This document shows positions 28,001 through 36,003 of a DNA stretch of 64,000 bases, piece after piece (position 1 is the first letter of the stretch; the number at the start of each line of letters is the position of its first letter). Below the pieces are notes generated by a model. The model ran no database searches and was not told the DNA's origin. It was given only the letters and a program-made list of their open reading frames with translations. Position numbers and translations under genes: made by a program. This DNA comes from Chryseobacterium gleum (GTDB lineage Bacteria; Bacteroidota; Bacteroidia; UBA10329): positions 1-64,000 of the forward strand of contig CAMDOM010000010.1 in NCBI GenBank assembly GCA_945903645.1, written 5' to 3'.

Positions 28001-30031
28001 TGCAGTGATGGGCAAATGAATATCACCCGCGTTGCAAGAATTCGCCATCATCAACGGATATTTGCCATTGGCGTTCTCAAATTGCGATGGATGGTCGATG
28101 CTCACATCAAACCCAACACTAGAGCCATGACCAAAAAAGTTGGTCATCTGCACCCCAGCGTTTATCAAATTGCGAATGCTATCCACCTGTGTAATTTGAA
28201 ACGGCTCGGAGCTCGTTTTTTGAAACGTTATCACATTGGCGCCTATCAAGGTATCCTCCAAAATGGTTTTGTACGAATCGATGTACGAACGCAATTGGGT
28301 TACTTCTGCTTGTATGCCACCGCCCGAAAAATGCAGCATCCGCTTCATCCAAAGCTCTGGATCGAGGGCTTCGTATTCCTGCATTTTGCTCAAATAATCG
28401 CTCACCTGTTGTGGGTTTTGAGCCGCCAAACGACCAGTAGCCAAGGCAGGTTCTTCTAAAACGGTGTTTCCCAAGCGGGAAGTGAACATCATATCGCTAG
28501 GTGGATAGCCATAGCTTGGCACCTCAATCATGGCATAGTTGGCCACATTGGTGCGGGCATCTTTGCTGGCAATAGACTTGCCCACCAAGAACAAATGCTT
28601 TGGGGCATCCAAGTTGGCAAGGGTCCAATTGGCGAAGTTGCGGATGCCCAACGGATGCTTTCGAATTCCCCATGCAAACTGCGAATACAACTCATCTACA
28701 TCGATGGCAATACCTGTGTGTCCAGTGGTATTGCGATGCAGCGCATACGCCTGAGCCTCGGCAAGCATAGAGGCGTTGCTAATGGTGAAGTGGTCGGTAG
28801 CAGGATTCAGCACTGCAAAATCGGTGAAATACGGTGAGCCATTTGGTCCAGCAGGAATGAGCTGCGCAATGGCATTTCCATTTATGGATGTTTCACTGGT
28901 GATGTAGCATTCCTTTAGCGACCCATTATCAGGAATCAGGAAACCATAACTGCCTGGACTTCCCGAAACGGAGATGCGTTTGTGGGTAGTGAGGTCATAC
29001 ACGCGCGGTGTGCTTTCGTTATATCCGGCCAATTGCACATAGCTTTTGGGCTGCGTTGGGAAGTTTGGATTATCAGGTACAAAAAACTTAGCCGATGCAG
29101 CACCTCCAAGGTTTGGCGTCATCGGATATCGAACTTTTACGTAGGCCACCAATGCCCGAAACTGAAAATTAACCGGACTATTGGTAATATCAAAGGTGAA
29201 GTTGGATGTGGTTGCACCAAGCGTAGAAGCGGGCACCGTGTAGTTATAGCGGTAGCCGTTGAAGCCCTGCATCACGGTTGTGGTATTGATGCCTGGGCCT
29301 ATAATGGTGAGGTTCTTATTATCGCCCGATAAGCCAACCAAACTTATTTCCACCTCGGCATCTGGGCCACTTGCTAGGCGGAATGATGTGTTTAAATTCC
29401 AAAAACTATCGGTGAATCCACCATCAAAGTAGTAGCCATAAAAACCTTCACCTCCCGTATATTCAGGGCTTGTAACTCCCTCCACTTGCACGTAGCCTTC
29501 ACCATAATAATAGGTGTCGTGCAATTCGTCCACCTCATCTCGAATCACATACGGTGAAGCCACACTTCCTGTAAAATCAATATCCGCCTCCAATGTCATG
29601 CGGGCATTGGTAGTCGAATTATTCCATGTTAAGAAGTAGGAAATGGTATCATTAAAATGGCTGTAATAGGGATTTCCGTGGTTTGAAGGCACATCATAAA
29701 TAGGCGTATCGTACGTGCCATCGTTGCCATAGGCGTAGAATTCCACATAATCGTTTTGGTCGAAAACCCCATCGCCTTCACCGCCAACAAATATGAACTG
29801 CTGCTGACCACGAGCAAAAATTTGAAGATTTCTAGGGTCTATCGTGCTAAGGTTAAACCCGTTTGCAGCAATGGCATCGCTCAGCACCTGATAGCTGATG
29901 CGATACACACCTTCACGGGTAATATCGAACTTGAAATGAGGTTGGTCGGCATTCACCCATTCGTTGCCAAAAGGCTGGGCAGTTGCGAATACCGATTGGA
30001 GAATAAGAACAGCGAGTACGAGTTTCTTCAT
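25022..30031 (-). CDS. porU2: Type IX secretion sortase, C25-peptidase family (PorU/PorU2-like)
   Basis: A 1669-residue exported protein. After the signal peptide (1-18) comes a beta-rich region, then the gingipain-type C25 cysteine peptidase domain (about 400-790) with catalytic H635 in FFGHGSSVGFD and C666 in MANSCNAGD. CARDB-like beta domains follow (for example LIISNLGRAFTDSFVVDV), and the C-terminus is a FlgD-like block (LNYPNPFSTSTQF, ANGVYLYRVVAKLDG). PorU cleaves T9SS sorting domains and joins cargo to A-lipopolysaccharide. At this length, with CARDB domains, it resembles the longer PorU2 type rather than the 1100-1300-residue classical PorU. The PorV-like gene lies directly upstream. 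Confidence 0.8.
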   Translation of the reverse strand: MKKLVLAVLILQSVFATAQPFGNEWVNADQPHFKFDITREGVYRISYQVLSDAIAANGFNLSTIDPRNLQIFARGQQQFIFVGGEGDGVFDQNDYVEFYAYGNDGTYDTPIYDVPSNHGNPYYSHFNDTISYFLTWNNSTTNARMTLEADIDFTGSVASPYVIRDEVDELHDTYYYGEGYVQVEGVTSPEYTGGEGFYGYYFDGGFTDSFWNLNTSFRLASGPDAEVEISLVGLSGDNKNLTIIGPGINTTTVMQGFNGYRYNYTVPASTLGATTSNFTFDITNSPVNFQFRALVAYVKVRYPMTPNLGGAASAKFFVPDNPNFPTQPKSYVQLAGYNESTPRVYDLTTHKRISVSGSPGSYGFLIPDNGSLKECYITSETSINGNAIAQLIPAGPNGSPYFTDFAVLNPATDHFTISNASMLAEAQAYALHRNTTGHTGIAIDVDELYSQFAWGIRKHPLGIRNFANWTLANLDAPKHLFLVGKSIASKDARTNVANYAMIEVPSYGYPPSDMMFTSRLGNTVLEEPALATGRLAAQNPQQVSDYLSKMQEYEALDPELWMKRMLHFSGGGIQAEVTQLRSYIDSYKTILEDTLIGANVITFQKTSSEPFQITQVDSIRNLINAGVQMTNFFGHGSSVGFDVSIDHPSQFENANGKYPLMMANSCNAGDIHLPITAPITISEEWVLYPRGAMAFLSTTSVGNKFYLNNYATRFVKNLSYGTYGQSVGMAMKKTVADNAQPNNPVTRIHNLLYTLHGDPAFNITNRPLPDLEVTAPNLFYTPTEVTTEQDSFALNIIISNLGRAFTDSFVVDVVRALPNGTSDFTANIIHRPVNYIDTMQVMIPVDFVDGLGINNICVYVDATDTIAESNEMNNQACIGVNVISPDIVPVYPYEFAVMPNQGITLKASTGNPFAAEKTYRFEVDTTDLFNSPLKQVTTITQGGGVVTWTPSLLAGMPDSTVYFWRASVDSATYGFYKWRESSFQYIADKYGWGQAHFFQYKKDDFTSLNYNRPARTFDFLQAFKQLSVNNFGSPTTLSQGEAINYFVDNGREEYLGCVGNIYAPQLLVAVVDPCSLVPWQTPGVEPVTNIFLPGNGVHGQMNCRTRPEKWYAFQVNSPTSMDAFANFVNNVVPDSHHIAILSWLSVDFTAMQPQHLQVFTDLGATQVSTLTNVPYIFYTRKGDNTTTMEVAGSVISDNINLSVDMVGCFGSGQITTDFIGPATQWNSLHLRSNPLEVPNLDSIAVNVIGVRPNGAQEVVITGIQGWSQDIVTLGAQIDAAEFPRLRLSSYLLDDSLVSTPPQLDRWQVLFEGVPEAALNPDIQYGFVGDTLQEGELLMFTVAIENIGDYDMDSLLVHYWIEDENRVRHDIPYARQAPLLVGDVLIDTIYTNPIDFVGGNKFWVEVNPINDQLEQYHFNNIGSLQFSVAGDRINPILDVTFDAVHILDGDIVSSRPMIVMEVKDESQFRLLNDTSDFQVFLKEPEAENLTRIWFANYQVMQFYPGELPDNKARLEWNPTLMVDGVYELWVQAYDKSSNASGDTYYRISFEVVNKPSITNVLNYPNPFSTSTQFVFTMTGSEQPDYFKIQILTITGKVVKEITSDEIGPMNIGRNVTAYAWDGKDRYGDQLANGVYLYRVVAKLDGNYMELRESGADNWIESGFGKMMLIR

Positions 30032-30097
30032 GCCTTTGTGTTCAGTTCTACCTCTACTTATTGCTCCAATCTATTTGCCGCTCTGCAACTAAACATT

Positions 30098-31207
30098 CTA
30101 ACCTGCAGTTTTCTTCTTGAACAAGTCTTTATGCAAATCCACTCTTAGAGAAAACACATTGCTGAATAGGGCAACACTTTGGTCTCCAATATCTGTGAGT
30201 GCATAGTCGATATAGAATCCTTTAATACGAACGCCCACACCCACGTTTGGCTGCCACGACCAAATGGCCTCACCATCATCATTGGTATAATCCTGAATAT
30301 TGGTTACGCCAAACCGAACAAAAATGAAATCGGAATAAAACAGTTCCATTCCCCAATGCGGCTCAATGCTAATGGGATCGCCTTTAATCAACACAGACCG
30401 TTTGCCATCAAAAGTTAAGTCGAAATCAATTTCGGTGTAGAGACCGAATTTCTTGTAGATATCGAAACGCTTACCTGCTGCGAGTATCAATTTTGGCAAG
30501 GTGACCTCAAGCGAATTTTTTGGAATTTCATTTTTCGTTTTCAGCCAAACCTTCTTGGTAATATCATTCAAAGTGAAAATCCATGCATTGTAGGTGCTGG
30601 TTACATCGCGCGCCATCACTCCAAATTTCCATTTCTTTAAATCGTACTGCGCACCAGCATCAAGACCAAATCCCCAAGAAGTGGCAAAATCACCCACATG
30701 GCGATAGACCACCTTTACTGTCCCGCCATACCGTAATCCAGGAACTTTAGGACTTCTACGGGCAATGCTAATTTGGAAACTGTAGTCAGCAGCGGTAAAC
30801 GAAGTTACCCTATCGTAGTCAATGTTCCCTTCATCATTAATAAGCTCGGTAGTATTCGGAATATCATCTATACCAAAACGAATAAAACTGAACGCCCCCG
30901 TAGTGTATTCGTCAATTATTGGTGCCGAAATGGCTGCGTAATCATATTTGGCAATGCCGGCAAAGTACTCGGCATGCATTAAATCAACTTGAAAATTTTG
31001 CCCAGCAAGGGCAATACCAGCTGGATTCCAATAACCTCCAGTAATATCGTCAACTCCCGCCACCATGGCGTTACCCATTCCAAAAGCCCTACCGCCAACA
31101 CCTATGGCTAAAAATTCGTTACTAAACTTGGGAGCCTGAGCTTTAACGTCTTGAAAAAGAGTAGCTAAAACAATAAACAGGAAAAACGCGCGGGTTAGTG
31201 ATTGCAT
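30098..31207 (-). CDS. PorV-like T9SS outer-membrane protein
   Basis: A 369-residue outer-membrane barrel of the PorV/PorQ (FadL-like) family. After the signal peptide (1-23) it has FLAIGVGGRAFGMGNAMVAG, then DITGGYWNPAGIAL, the defining N-terminal hatch motif of this family, and YFAGIAKYDYAAIS; the rest alternates amphipathic strands. PorV carries T9SS cargo to the sortase PorU and forms the attachment complex. Its position 66 bases upstream of the C25 sortase gene, same strand, supports a working pair; it may be a second PorV paralogue. No FadL lipid-transport neighbours are present. Confidence 0.82.
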   Translation of the reverse strand: MQSLTRAFFLFIVLATLFQDVKAQAPKFSNEFLAIGVGGRAFGMGNAMVAGVDDITGGYWNPAGIALAGQNFQVDLMHAEYFAGIAKYDYAAISAPIIDEYTTGAFSFIRFGIDDIPNTTELINDEGNIDYDRVTSFTAADYSFQISIARRSPKVPGLRYGGTVKVVYRHVGDFATSWGFGLDAGAQYDLKKWKFGVMARDVTSTYNAWIFTLNDITKKVWLKTKNEIPKNSLEVTLPKLILAAGKRFDIYKKFGLYTEIDFDLTFDGKRSVLIKGDPISIEPHWGMELFYSDFIFVRFGVTNIQDYTNDDGEAIWSWQPNVGVGVRIKGFYIDYALTDIGDQSVALFSNVFSLRVDLHKDLFKKKTAG

Positions 31208-31403
31208 ACCTTTTATAGAGCGTTAAAAGTAGAAAAAAGACCCACCATAATATGGAAAGCAACAGTAACGTGGAATTGTTCTGAATATTTGGTTCAAAAA
31301 AAAATATTTTTGATTGACCTTCTCCAGCAAAAAACAACTTGCCAACATTCGAGGTATGTATAATTGCAATACATCCCGATTTTTCCTTTCATTCGCAAGC
31401 CAA

Positions 31404-32171
31404 ATGACGCTACGGACGAAGATATATTTTGCCTCAGACTTTCATCTTGGGGTTCCCTATGGCGAACCAAGCCGTTTGCGAGAAAAGCAAGCCGTAGCAT
31501 GGTTAGATGCAATTGCACCTGACGCCAAAGAAGTTTATTTGATTGGCGATTTATTTGATTTTTGGTACGAATACAAAACTGTTATTCCAAAAGGTTTTGT
31601 GCGCTTTCAAGCGAAAATTGCAGAATTGGTTGACCAAGGTGTTGCTGTTCACATTTTCACAGGCAATCACGACATGTGGATGTTTCGCTATTTCGAGGAA
31701 GAGCTTGGTGCTGTAATGCACCGCGATTCAATTACGCCCGATTGGGATGGTAATCGTTTCTTTATTGGGCATGGTGATGGTTTAGGACCAGGCGACAATG
31801 GATATAAAATCATAAAGCGCGTATTTGCCAATCCACTTTGCATTTGGCTATTTGGCTGGCTTCACCCCGATATAGGCCAGCGATTGGCAGCATTTTGGTC
31901 AGGCAAAAGCAGGGCTGTAAATGCACCGCTAGATGAAGTGTTTCAAGGAAATGACAAGGAGTTTCTAGTGCAATTTTGCAATCAAACGCTTCAAAAATCG
32001 CATTACGACTACTTCATATTTGGCCATCGCCACCTAGCGCTGGATTTGAAGGTGGGGCAGAATTCGCGCTACATCAACCTTGGGGCGTGGTTCAAAAATC
32101 CACACTATGCCGTGTGGGACGGCCATGAATTGAAATTAGAATCGGTATCGAATCTTCTTTCTCTCAAATAA
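31404..32171 (+). CDS. lpxH: UDP-2,3-diacylglucosamine diphosphatase (LpxH-like)
   Basis: A 255-residue metallophosphoesterase. All calcineurin-like motifs are in place: D12-F-H (SDFHLG), G48-D-L-F-D-F, G87-N-H-D, FIGHGDGLG and the final FGHRH. LpxH removes UMP from UDP-2,3-diacylglucosamine, the fourth step of lipid A synthesis; DLFDFWYEY and the late HLALDL pattern match the LpxH group. The frame is open upstream to a TTG, but the ATG at 31404 gives a family-length enzyme starting MTLRTKIYFASDFHLG. It faces the divergent PorV-like gene across a 196-base gap. Confidence 0.85.
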   Translation: MTLRTKIYFASDFHLGVPYGEPSRLREKQAVAWLDAIAPDAKEVYLIGDLFDFWYEYKTVIPKGFVRFQAKIAELVDQGVAVHIFTGNHDMWMFRYFEEELGAVMHRDSITPDWDGNRFFIGHGDGLGPGDNGYKIIKRVFANPLCIWLFGWLHPDIGQRLAAFWSGKSRAVNAPLDEVFQGNDKEFLVQFCNQTLQKSHYDYFIFGHRHLALDLKVGQNSRYINLGAWFKNPHYAVWDGHELKLESVSNLLSLK

Positions 32172-32188
32172 TTTTAAGACTACGGAAA

Positions 32189-33355
32189 TTATTCCAATGC
32201 CTGTTCGATATCGCTAATGATGTCGGCAATGTTTTCCAACCCAACTGAAACACGCACCAAACCAAGAGTAATACCCACCGACTGACGTTCTTCTTCAGTT
32301 AATTTGGCGTGAGTTGTAGATGCAGGATGTGTTACAATCGTTCGGGTATCACCCAAATTTGCCGAAAGCGAACACATTTTCAACTCATCTAAAAATTGTT
32401 TCCCATGCGCTTTGCCTCCTTTCACTTCGAAGGTGATTAGTCCGCCTCCCTTTTTCATTTGCTGTCTGGCAATGGCATATTGCGGATGCGAAATGAGCCC
32501 TGGATAGCGCACATTTTGCAATTGCGGATGATGCTCGATGCAATTGGCAAGGGTCAATGCATTTTCGCAATGGCGGTCCATGCGCACGGCCAAAGTTTCC
32601 AAACTCTTGGACAAAATCCAAGCATTAAACGGAGATAGCGCGGGTCCAGTAGAACGGCAAAACGTATAAATAGAATCAATCAGCTTCTTGTCTCCAACCA
32701 ATACACCACCCATCACTCTGCCTTGTCCATCAATCCATTTTGTGCCTGAATGACTCACCAAATGAGCACCAAAATCAATGGGGCGTTGTAAATAGGGCGT
32801 TGCGAAGCAATTATCTACATGAAAGATTAAACCATGTTTTCGGCAGATGTTGCCTGCCCACTCCAAATCAATAATATCCAACCCCGGATTGGACGGAGTT
32901 TCGATAAAGAGCATTTTGGTATTGGGTTGAATGGCTTTTTCCCACGCATCAGTATCGTTGGCATCCACATACGTGTGGGTAATCCCAAATCGCGGAAGGA
33001 TTTTGGTGATTACCGTATGCGTAGATCCAAAAATGGACCGACAACATAAAATATGATCTCCTTGACTTAGCAGCGCTGCAAAACCAACATACATGGCGGC
33101 CATTCCTGTGGCAGTGGCATAGCCAGCTTCTGCGCCTTCCAAAGCACACATTTTGGCTACAAACTCATCCACATTGGGATTGGTGAAACGGCTGTAAATG
33201 TTGCCTTCCATCTCATCGGCAAACATGGCGCGCATTTGCTCTGCGTCATCAAACGTGAAACTAGAGGTGAGATATAACGGAACACTATGTTCGCGCTGCT
33301 GAGAACGCTCGGCTTGAATGCGAATTGCGTCTGTTTCGAACTTATTACTTCTCAT
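32189..33355 (-). CDS. metZ: O-succinylhomoserine sulfhydrylase (trans-sulfuration PLP enzyme)
   Basis: A 388-residue PLP-dependent enzyme of the Cys/Met metabolism family, which joins O-succinylhomoserine and sulfide to give homocysteine. The Schiff-base lysine is K206 in SHSGTKWIDGQGRV; NIYSRFTNPNVDEF, ATGMAAMYVGF, FIETPSNPGLDIIDL and HVDNCFATPYLQ are the conserved blocks, and the GGLITFEVKGG and HPASTTH segments are typical of MetZ. The longest frame begins four codons earlier (33367), but MRSNKFETDAIRIQ is the normal N-terminus. It lies 84 bases downstream of the OsmC gene on the same strand. Confidence 0.9.
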   Translation of the reverse strand: MRSNKFETDAIRIQAERSQQREHSVPLYLTSSFTFDDAEQMRAMFADEMEGNIYSRFTNPNVDEFVAKMCALEGAEAGYATATGMAAMYVGFAALLSQGDHILCCRSIFGSTHTVITKILPRFGITHTYVDANDTDAWEKAIQPNTKMLFIETPSNPGLDIIDLEWAGNICRKHGLIFHVDNCFATPYLQRPIDFGAHLVSHSGTKWIDGQGRVMGGVLVGDKKLIDSIYTFCRSTGPALSPFNAWILSKSLETLAVRMDRHCENALTLANCIEHHPQLQNVRYPGLISHPQYAIARQQMKKGGGLITFEVKGGKAHGKQFLDELKMCSLSANLGDTRTIVTHPASTTHAKLTEEERQSVGITLGLVRVSVGLENIADIISDIEQALE

Positions 33356-33439
33356 ATAGAAATCCAATGATTGGGATGGTCAAACTTAAGAGCAAATACG
33401 AGAACCGTTTTAATGAGGCGAAGTGCAGAATTCAAATTA

Positions 33440-33859
33440 CTATTCACCATTCACTGTAAATCCCCACGTTATCTTGGCTGTTGGCTCCAATATTTTGGAA
33501 ACAGAACAATATTTCTCTGCCGATAATTCAATAGCCCGATGCACTCGTTCGCGGTCTAAAACTCCTGTAAGCGCATATTGAATGTGAATTTCAGTGAAAA
33601 GCGAAGGCACTTTCCCTTCTTCGCGCTGCGCCTCTACCACCACATCGTAGGTATCAACCTGCTGTTTCATCTTTTTCAAAATGCTCACCACATCAACAGA
33701 AGTGCAACCCGCAAGTGCCATCAGTATCAATTGCATAGGGCGCGCACCCAAATTTTCGCCCCCAATATCAGGCGAACCATCCATTTGTACTGTATTTCCA
33801 GTATCGTTGGTGGCTTCAAAATGATACGCAGTGTTCAATCGCGTTAAGGTGACTTTCAT
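33440..33859 (-). CDS. OsmC-family protein
   Basis: A 139-residue OsmC/Ohr-like protein. The two reactive cysteines of the family are present: C52 in LMALAGCTSVDVV and C118 in SAEKYCSVSKIL. PSLFTEIHIQYALTG and the DRERVHRAIELS helix also match. OsmC proteins are thiol peroxidases for organic hydroperoxides or bind small electrophiles; this short form is widespread in Bacteroidota. It lies upstream of metZ on the same strand, but a 84-base gap separates them. A near -7 box (TTCCTTTG, minus strand) precedes the start by about 20 bases. Confidence 0.9.
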   Translation of the reverse strand: MKVTLTRLNTAYHFEATNDTGNTVQMDGSPDIGGENLGARPMQLILMALAGCTSVDVVSILKKMKQQVDTYDVVVEAQREEGKVPSLFTEIHIQYALTGVLDRERVHRAIELSAEKYCSVSKILEPTAKITWGFTVNGE

Positions 33860-33927
33860 GGCTAGGTTTTAGAAAAACAAAGGAACGGAAAAGGATTATG
33901 TGATGCATTAAAAAGGCTGATGCCAAC

Positions 33928-33960
33928 TTGCCAACGCAAGAATCATAAAACCTATCTTTG
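33928..33960 (+). promoter_or_regulatory. Promoter of the BatA-like gene
   Basis: TTG at 33928-33930 and TATCTTTG at 33953-33960 are separated by 22 bases, matching the Bacteroidota -33/-7 pattern. The -7 box ends seven bases before the ATG at 33968, so the transcript would be leaderless or nearly so. Confidence 0.55.
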
Positions 33961-33967
33961 ACCCTTG

Positions 33968-36001
33968 ATGAGTTTTGTTTATCCCGGGTTTCTTTTTGCC
34001 CTCGCGGCCATCTCCGTCCCCATTATTGTGCATCTTTTCAATTTCCGAAGGTTTCGGAAGGTGTTCTTCAGCGACATTCGTTTTCTGAAAAATGTGGAAA
34101 TGCAAACCCGCAGTCGCAATCAGCTGCGGCATTTGCTCATACTGGCATCCCGCATTTTGGCTATCATCTGTTTGGTTTTAGCTTTTGCACAGCCTTTTAT
34201 TCCAGCAGATGGAAACCGCGCCAATTCGCCATTTGAGCAAGCCACAATTTATCTCGACAACTCTTTTAGCATGAATGCCGAAGGCGAGCAAGGCAGTTTG
34301 CTCGATGAGGCCAAGGCAAAAGCGTTGGAAGTAGCCACCGCCTATTCCAATGGCAGCAATCTTCGGCTATTAACCAACGATTTCGACCCGAAGCATCAGC
34401 GCACCATGAGCCTAGAGGAGTTCAAAAGCGAAATTGCTGGGGTATCCGTTTCTCCCGCTGTGCGAAAAATGAGTGATATTACTTCTCGCGCCCATGCCGA
34501 TGATAACGAGGGAAATGGGCACGACATCTTTCTAATCACCGATTTGCAGCGCAATGCCGCAGATATAGCCGAAGTGAAAATAGATACGCTTGCCAACATT
34601 TTCATCCTTCCTGTTGCGGCTTCATCCGTCAATAATATCTACGTTGATTCGTGTTGGTTCACAAGCCCAGTGCGCCTTCCAGGGCAACCCGATGTACTTA
34701 TGGCGCGTATTCGAAACACTTCTGAAAATGCCATCGAAAACCTCACGGTTAAGTTGACCATCAACGGCACGCAACGGGCCATTGGAACCCTGAATCTGCC
34801 CGAAAAATCGTTTGAAAACGTAGAACTGGCCTTCACCAACAATGATAGAGGAGTGCAACTGGCCGAGATTCAAGTGGAAGATTACCCGATTGTATACGAC
34901 AATCGTTACTTGCTATCCTACAACGTGGCTAAGTCGGTGGCCATTTTGCACATTAAAGGCGAAGATGGAGATGATGCCATCAGTCGTCTATTCAAGGATG
35001 ATGCGTATTGTGTTTTTACCGAAACAGCCGCTTCAGGTGTTGATTACTCTGCGTTTGCGCAGCAAAATTTTATTGTGGTTAATGGATTGCGAAAACTATC
35101 GTCTGGGCTAAATCAGGAGTTGGCGCGGTTTGCAAACAATGGCGGTCATATGCTTTTCATTCCATCCGAAAAAGCTGATAAAACCGCCCAAAACGAGCTC
35201 CTAGCTACTTTGGGAGTTGAGTTATTCACCTCAATAGACAGTACCAATGTGAAAGTGGAACGCATCAATTTGCAAAGTGCGCTAATGCGAAATGTGTTTG
35301 TAGAATGGAACGAGCGCATCGACTTGCCCAATGTTAGCAGTCATTTCCGCACGTCAACAAACGCAAAAAGTGGCAGAGAACCCTTGATGACCCTTGCCAA
35401 CGGTGACCCTTATCTAAGTCGATATGCTGCTGGAAAAGGAAGTGTGTATGTGCTTTCATCTTCTTTGCAAGCCAGCATGTGTAATTTTCAGCGGCATGCG
35501 CTATTTGTGCCATCCCTTTACAACATGGCGTTGAATAGCAGTGCCAATGGCGTTAGTTCCGAAACGTTAGAAAGCGACCAACTTATCCCCGTAAAGCTGA
35601 TTTCTGAACGGAAAGAAAACCTCGCGCTTCAAGCCATCGAAAATGGCGAACGATTTATTCCAGAACTTTTGGTTCAAGGCGATTTAACGGGAATTATGAT
35701 ACACGGTCAGGTTAAAAATGATGGCCATTTTCTGCTGCTATCTAATAAAGACACCTTACAGCCCATAAGTTTCAATTACAATCGCTTGGAAAGTGCATTG
35801 GAGTATTACTCAGAAGATGAGTTTAAAACGTTGGCGGGAAATGTGGGAATAACACAGTTGGAATTCGTTTCCGAAAAAGTTGGAAACATTGCCAATTCAG
35901 TGAACGAAATTCAGGAAGGAAAACGACTTTGGAAGTTGTTTTTAGTGCTTGCACTGCTTTTTCTTGCCGCTGAAACCGTATTAATTCGCATCGTCAAATA
36001 G
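33968..36001 (+). CDS. BatA-type membrane protein with von Willebrand-like domain
   Basis: A 677-residue inner-membrane protein. The first 80 residues are the BatA N-terminal double-transmembrane domain (FLFALAAISVPIIVHLFNF, then RRFRKVFFSDIRFL and a second helix at about 58-78). The middle holds a von Willebrand-like segment (TIYLDNSFSMNAEGEQGS, with D-x-S-x-S like metal residues, then DIFLITDLQRNA), a beta region, and one C-terminal membrane helix. Bat proteins are linked to aerotolerance and stress in Bacteroidota. The frame also opens one codon earlier at TTG. The dihydroorotase-like gene follows after two bases, so they share a transcript. Confidence 0.82.
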   Translation: MSFVYPGFLFALAAISVPIIVHLFNFRRFRKVFFSDIRFLKNVEMQTRSRNQLRHLLILASRILAIICLVLAFAQPFIPADGNRANSPFEQATIYLDNSFSMNAEGEQGSLLDEAKAKALEVATAYSNGSNLRLLTNDFDPKHQRTMSLEEFKSEIAGVSVSPAVRKMSDITSRAHADDNEGNGHDIFLITDLQRNAADIAEVKIDTLANIFILPVAASSVNNIYVDSCWFTSPVRLPGQPDVLMARIRNTSENAIENLTVKLTINGTQRAIGTLNLPEKSFENVELAFTNNDRGVQLAEIQVEDYPIVYDNRYLLSYNVAKSVAILHIKGEDGDDAISRLFKDDAYCVFTETAASGVDYSAFAQQNFIVVNGLRKLSSGLNQELARFANNGGHMLFIPSEKADKTAQNELLATLGVELFTSIDSTNVKVERINLQSALMRNVFVEWNERIDLPNVSSHFRTSTNAKSGREPLMTLANGDPYLSRYAAGKGSVYVLSSSLQASMCNFQRHALFVPSLYNMALNSSANGVSSETLESDQLIPVKLISERKENLALQAIENGERFIPELLVQGDLTGIMIHGQVKNDGHFLLLSNKDTLQPISFNYNRLESALEYYSEDEFKTLAGNVGITQLEFVSEKVGNIANSVNEIQEGKRLWKLFLVLALLFLAAETVLIRIVK

Positions 36002-36003
36002 CC

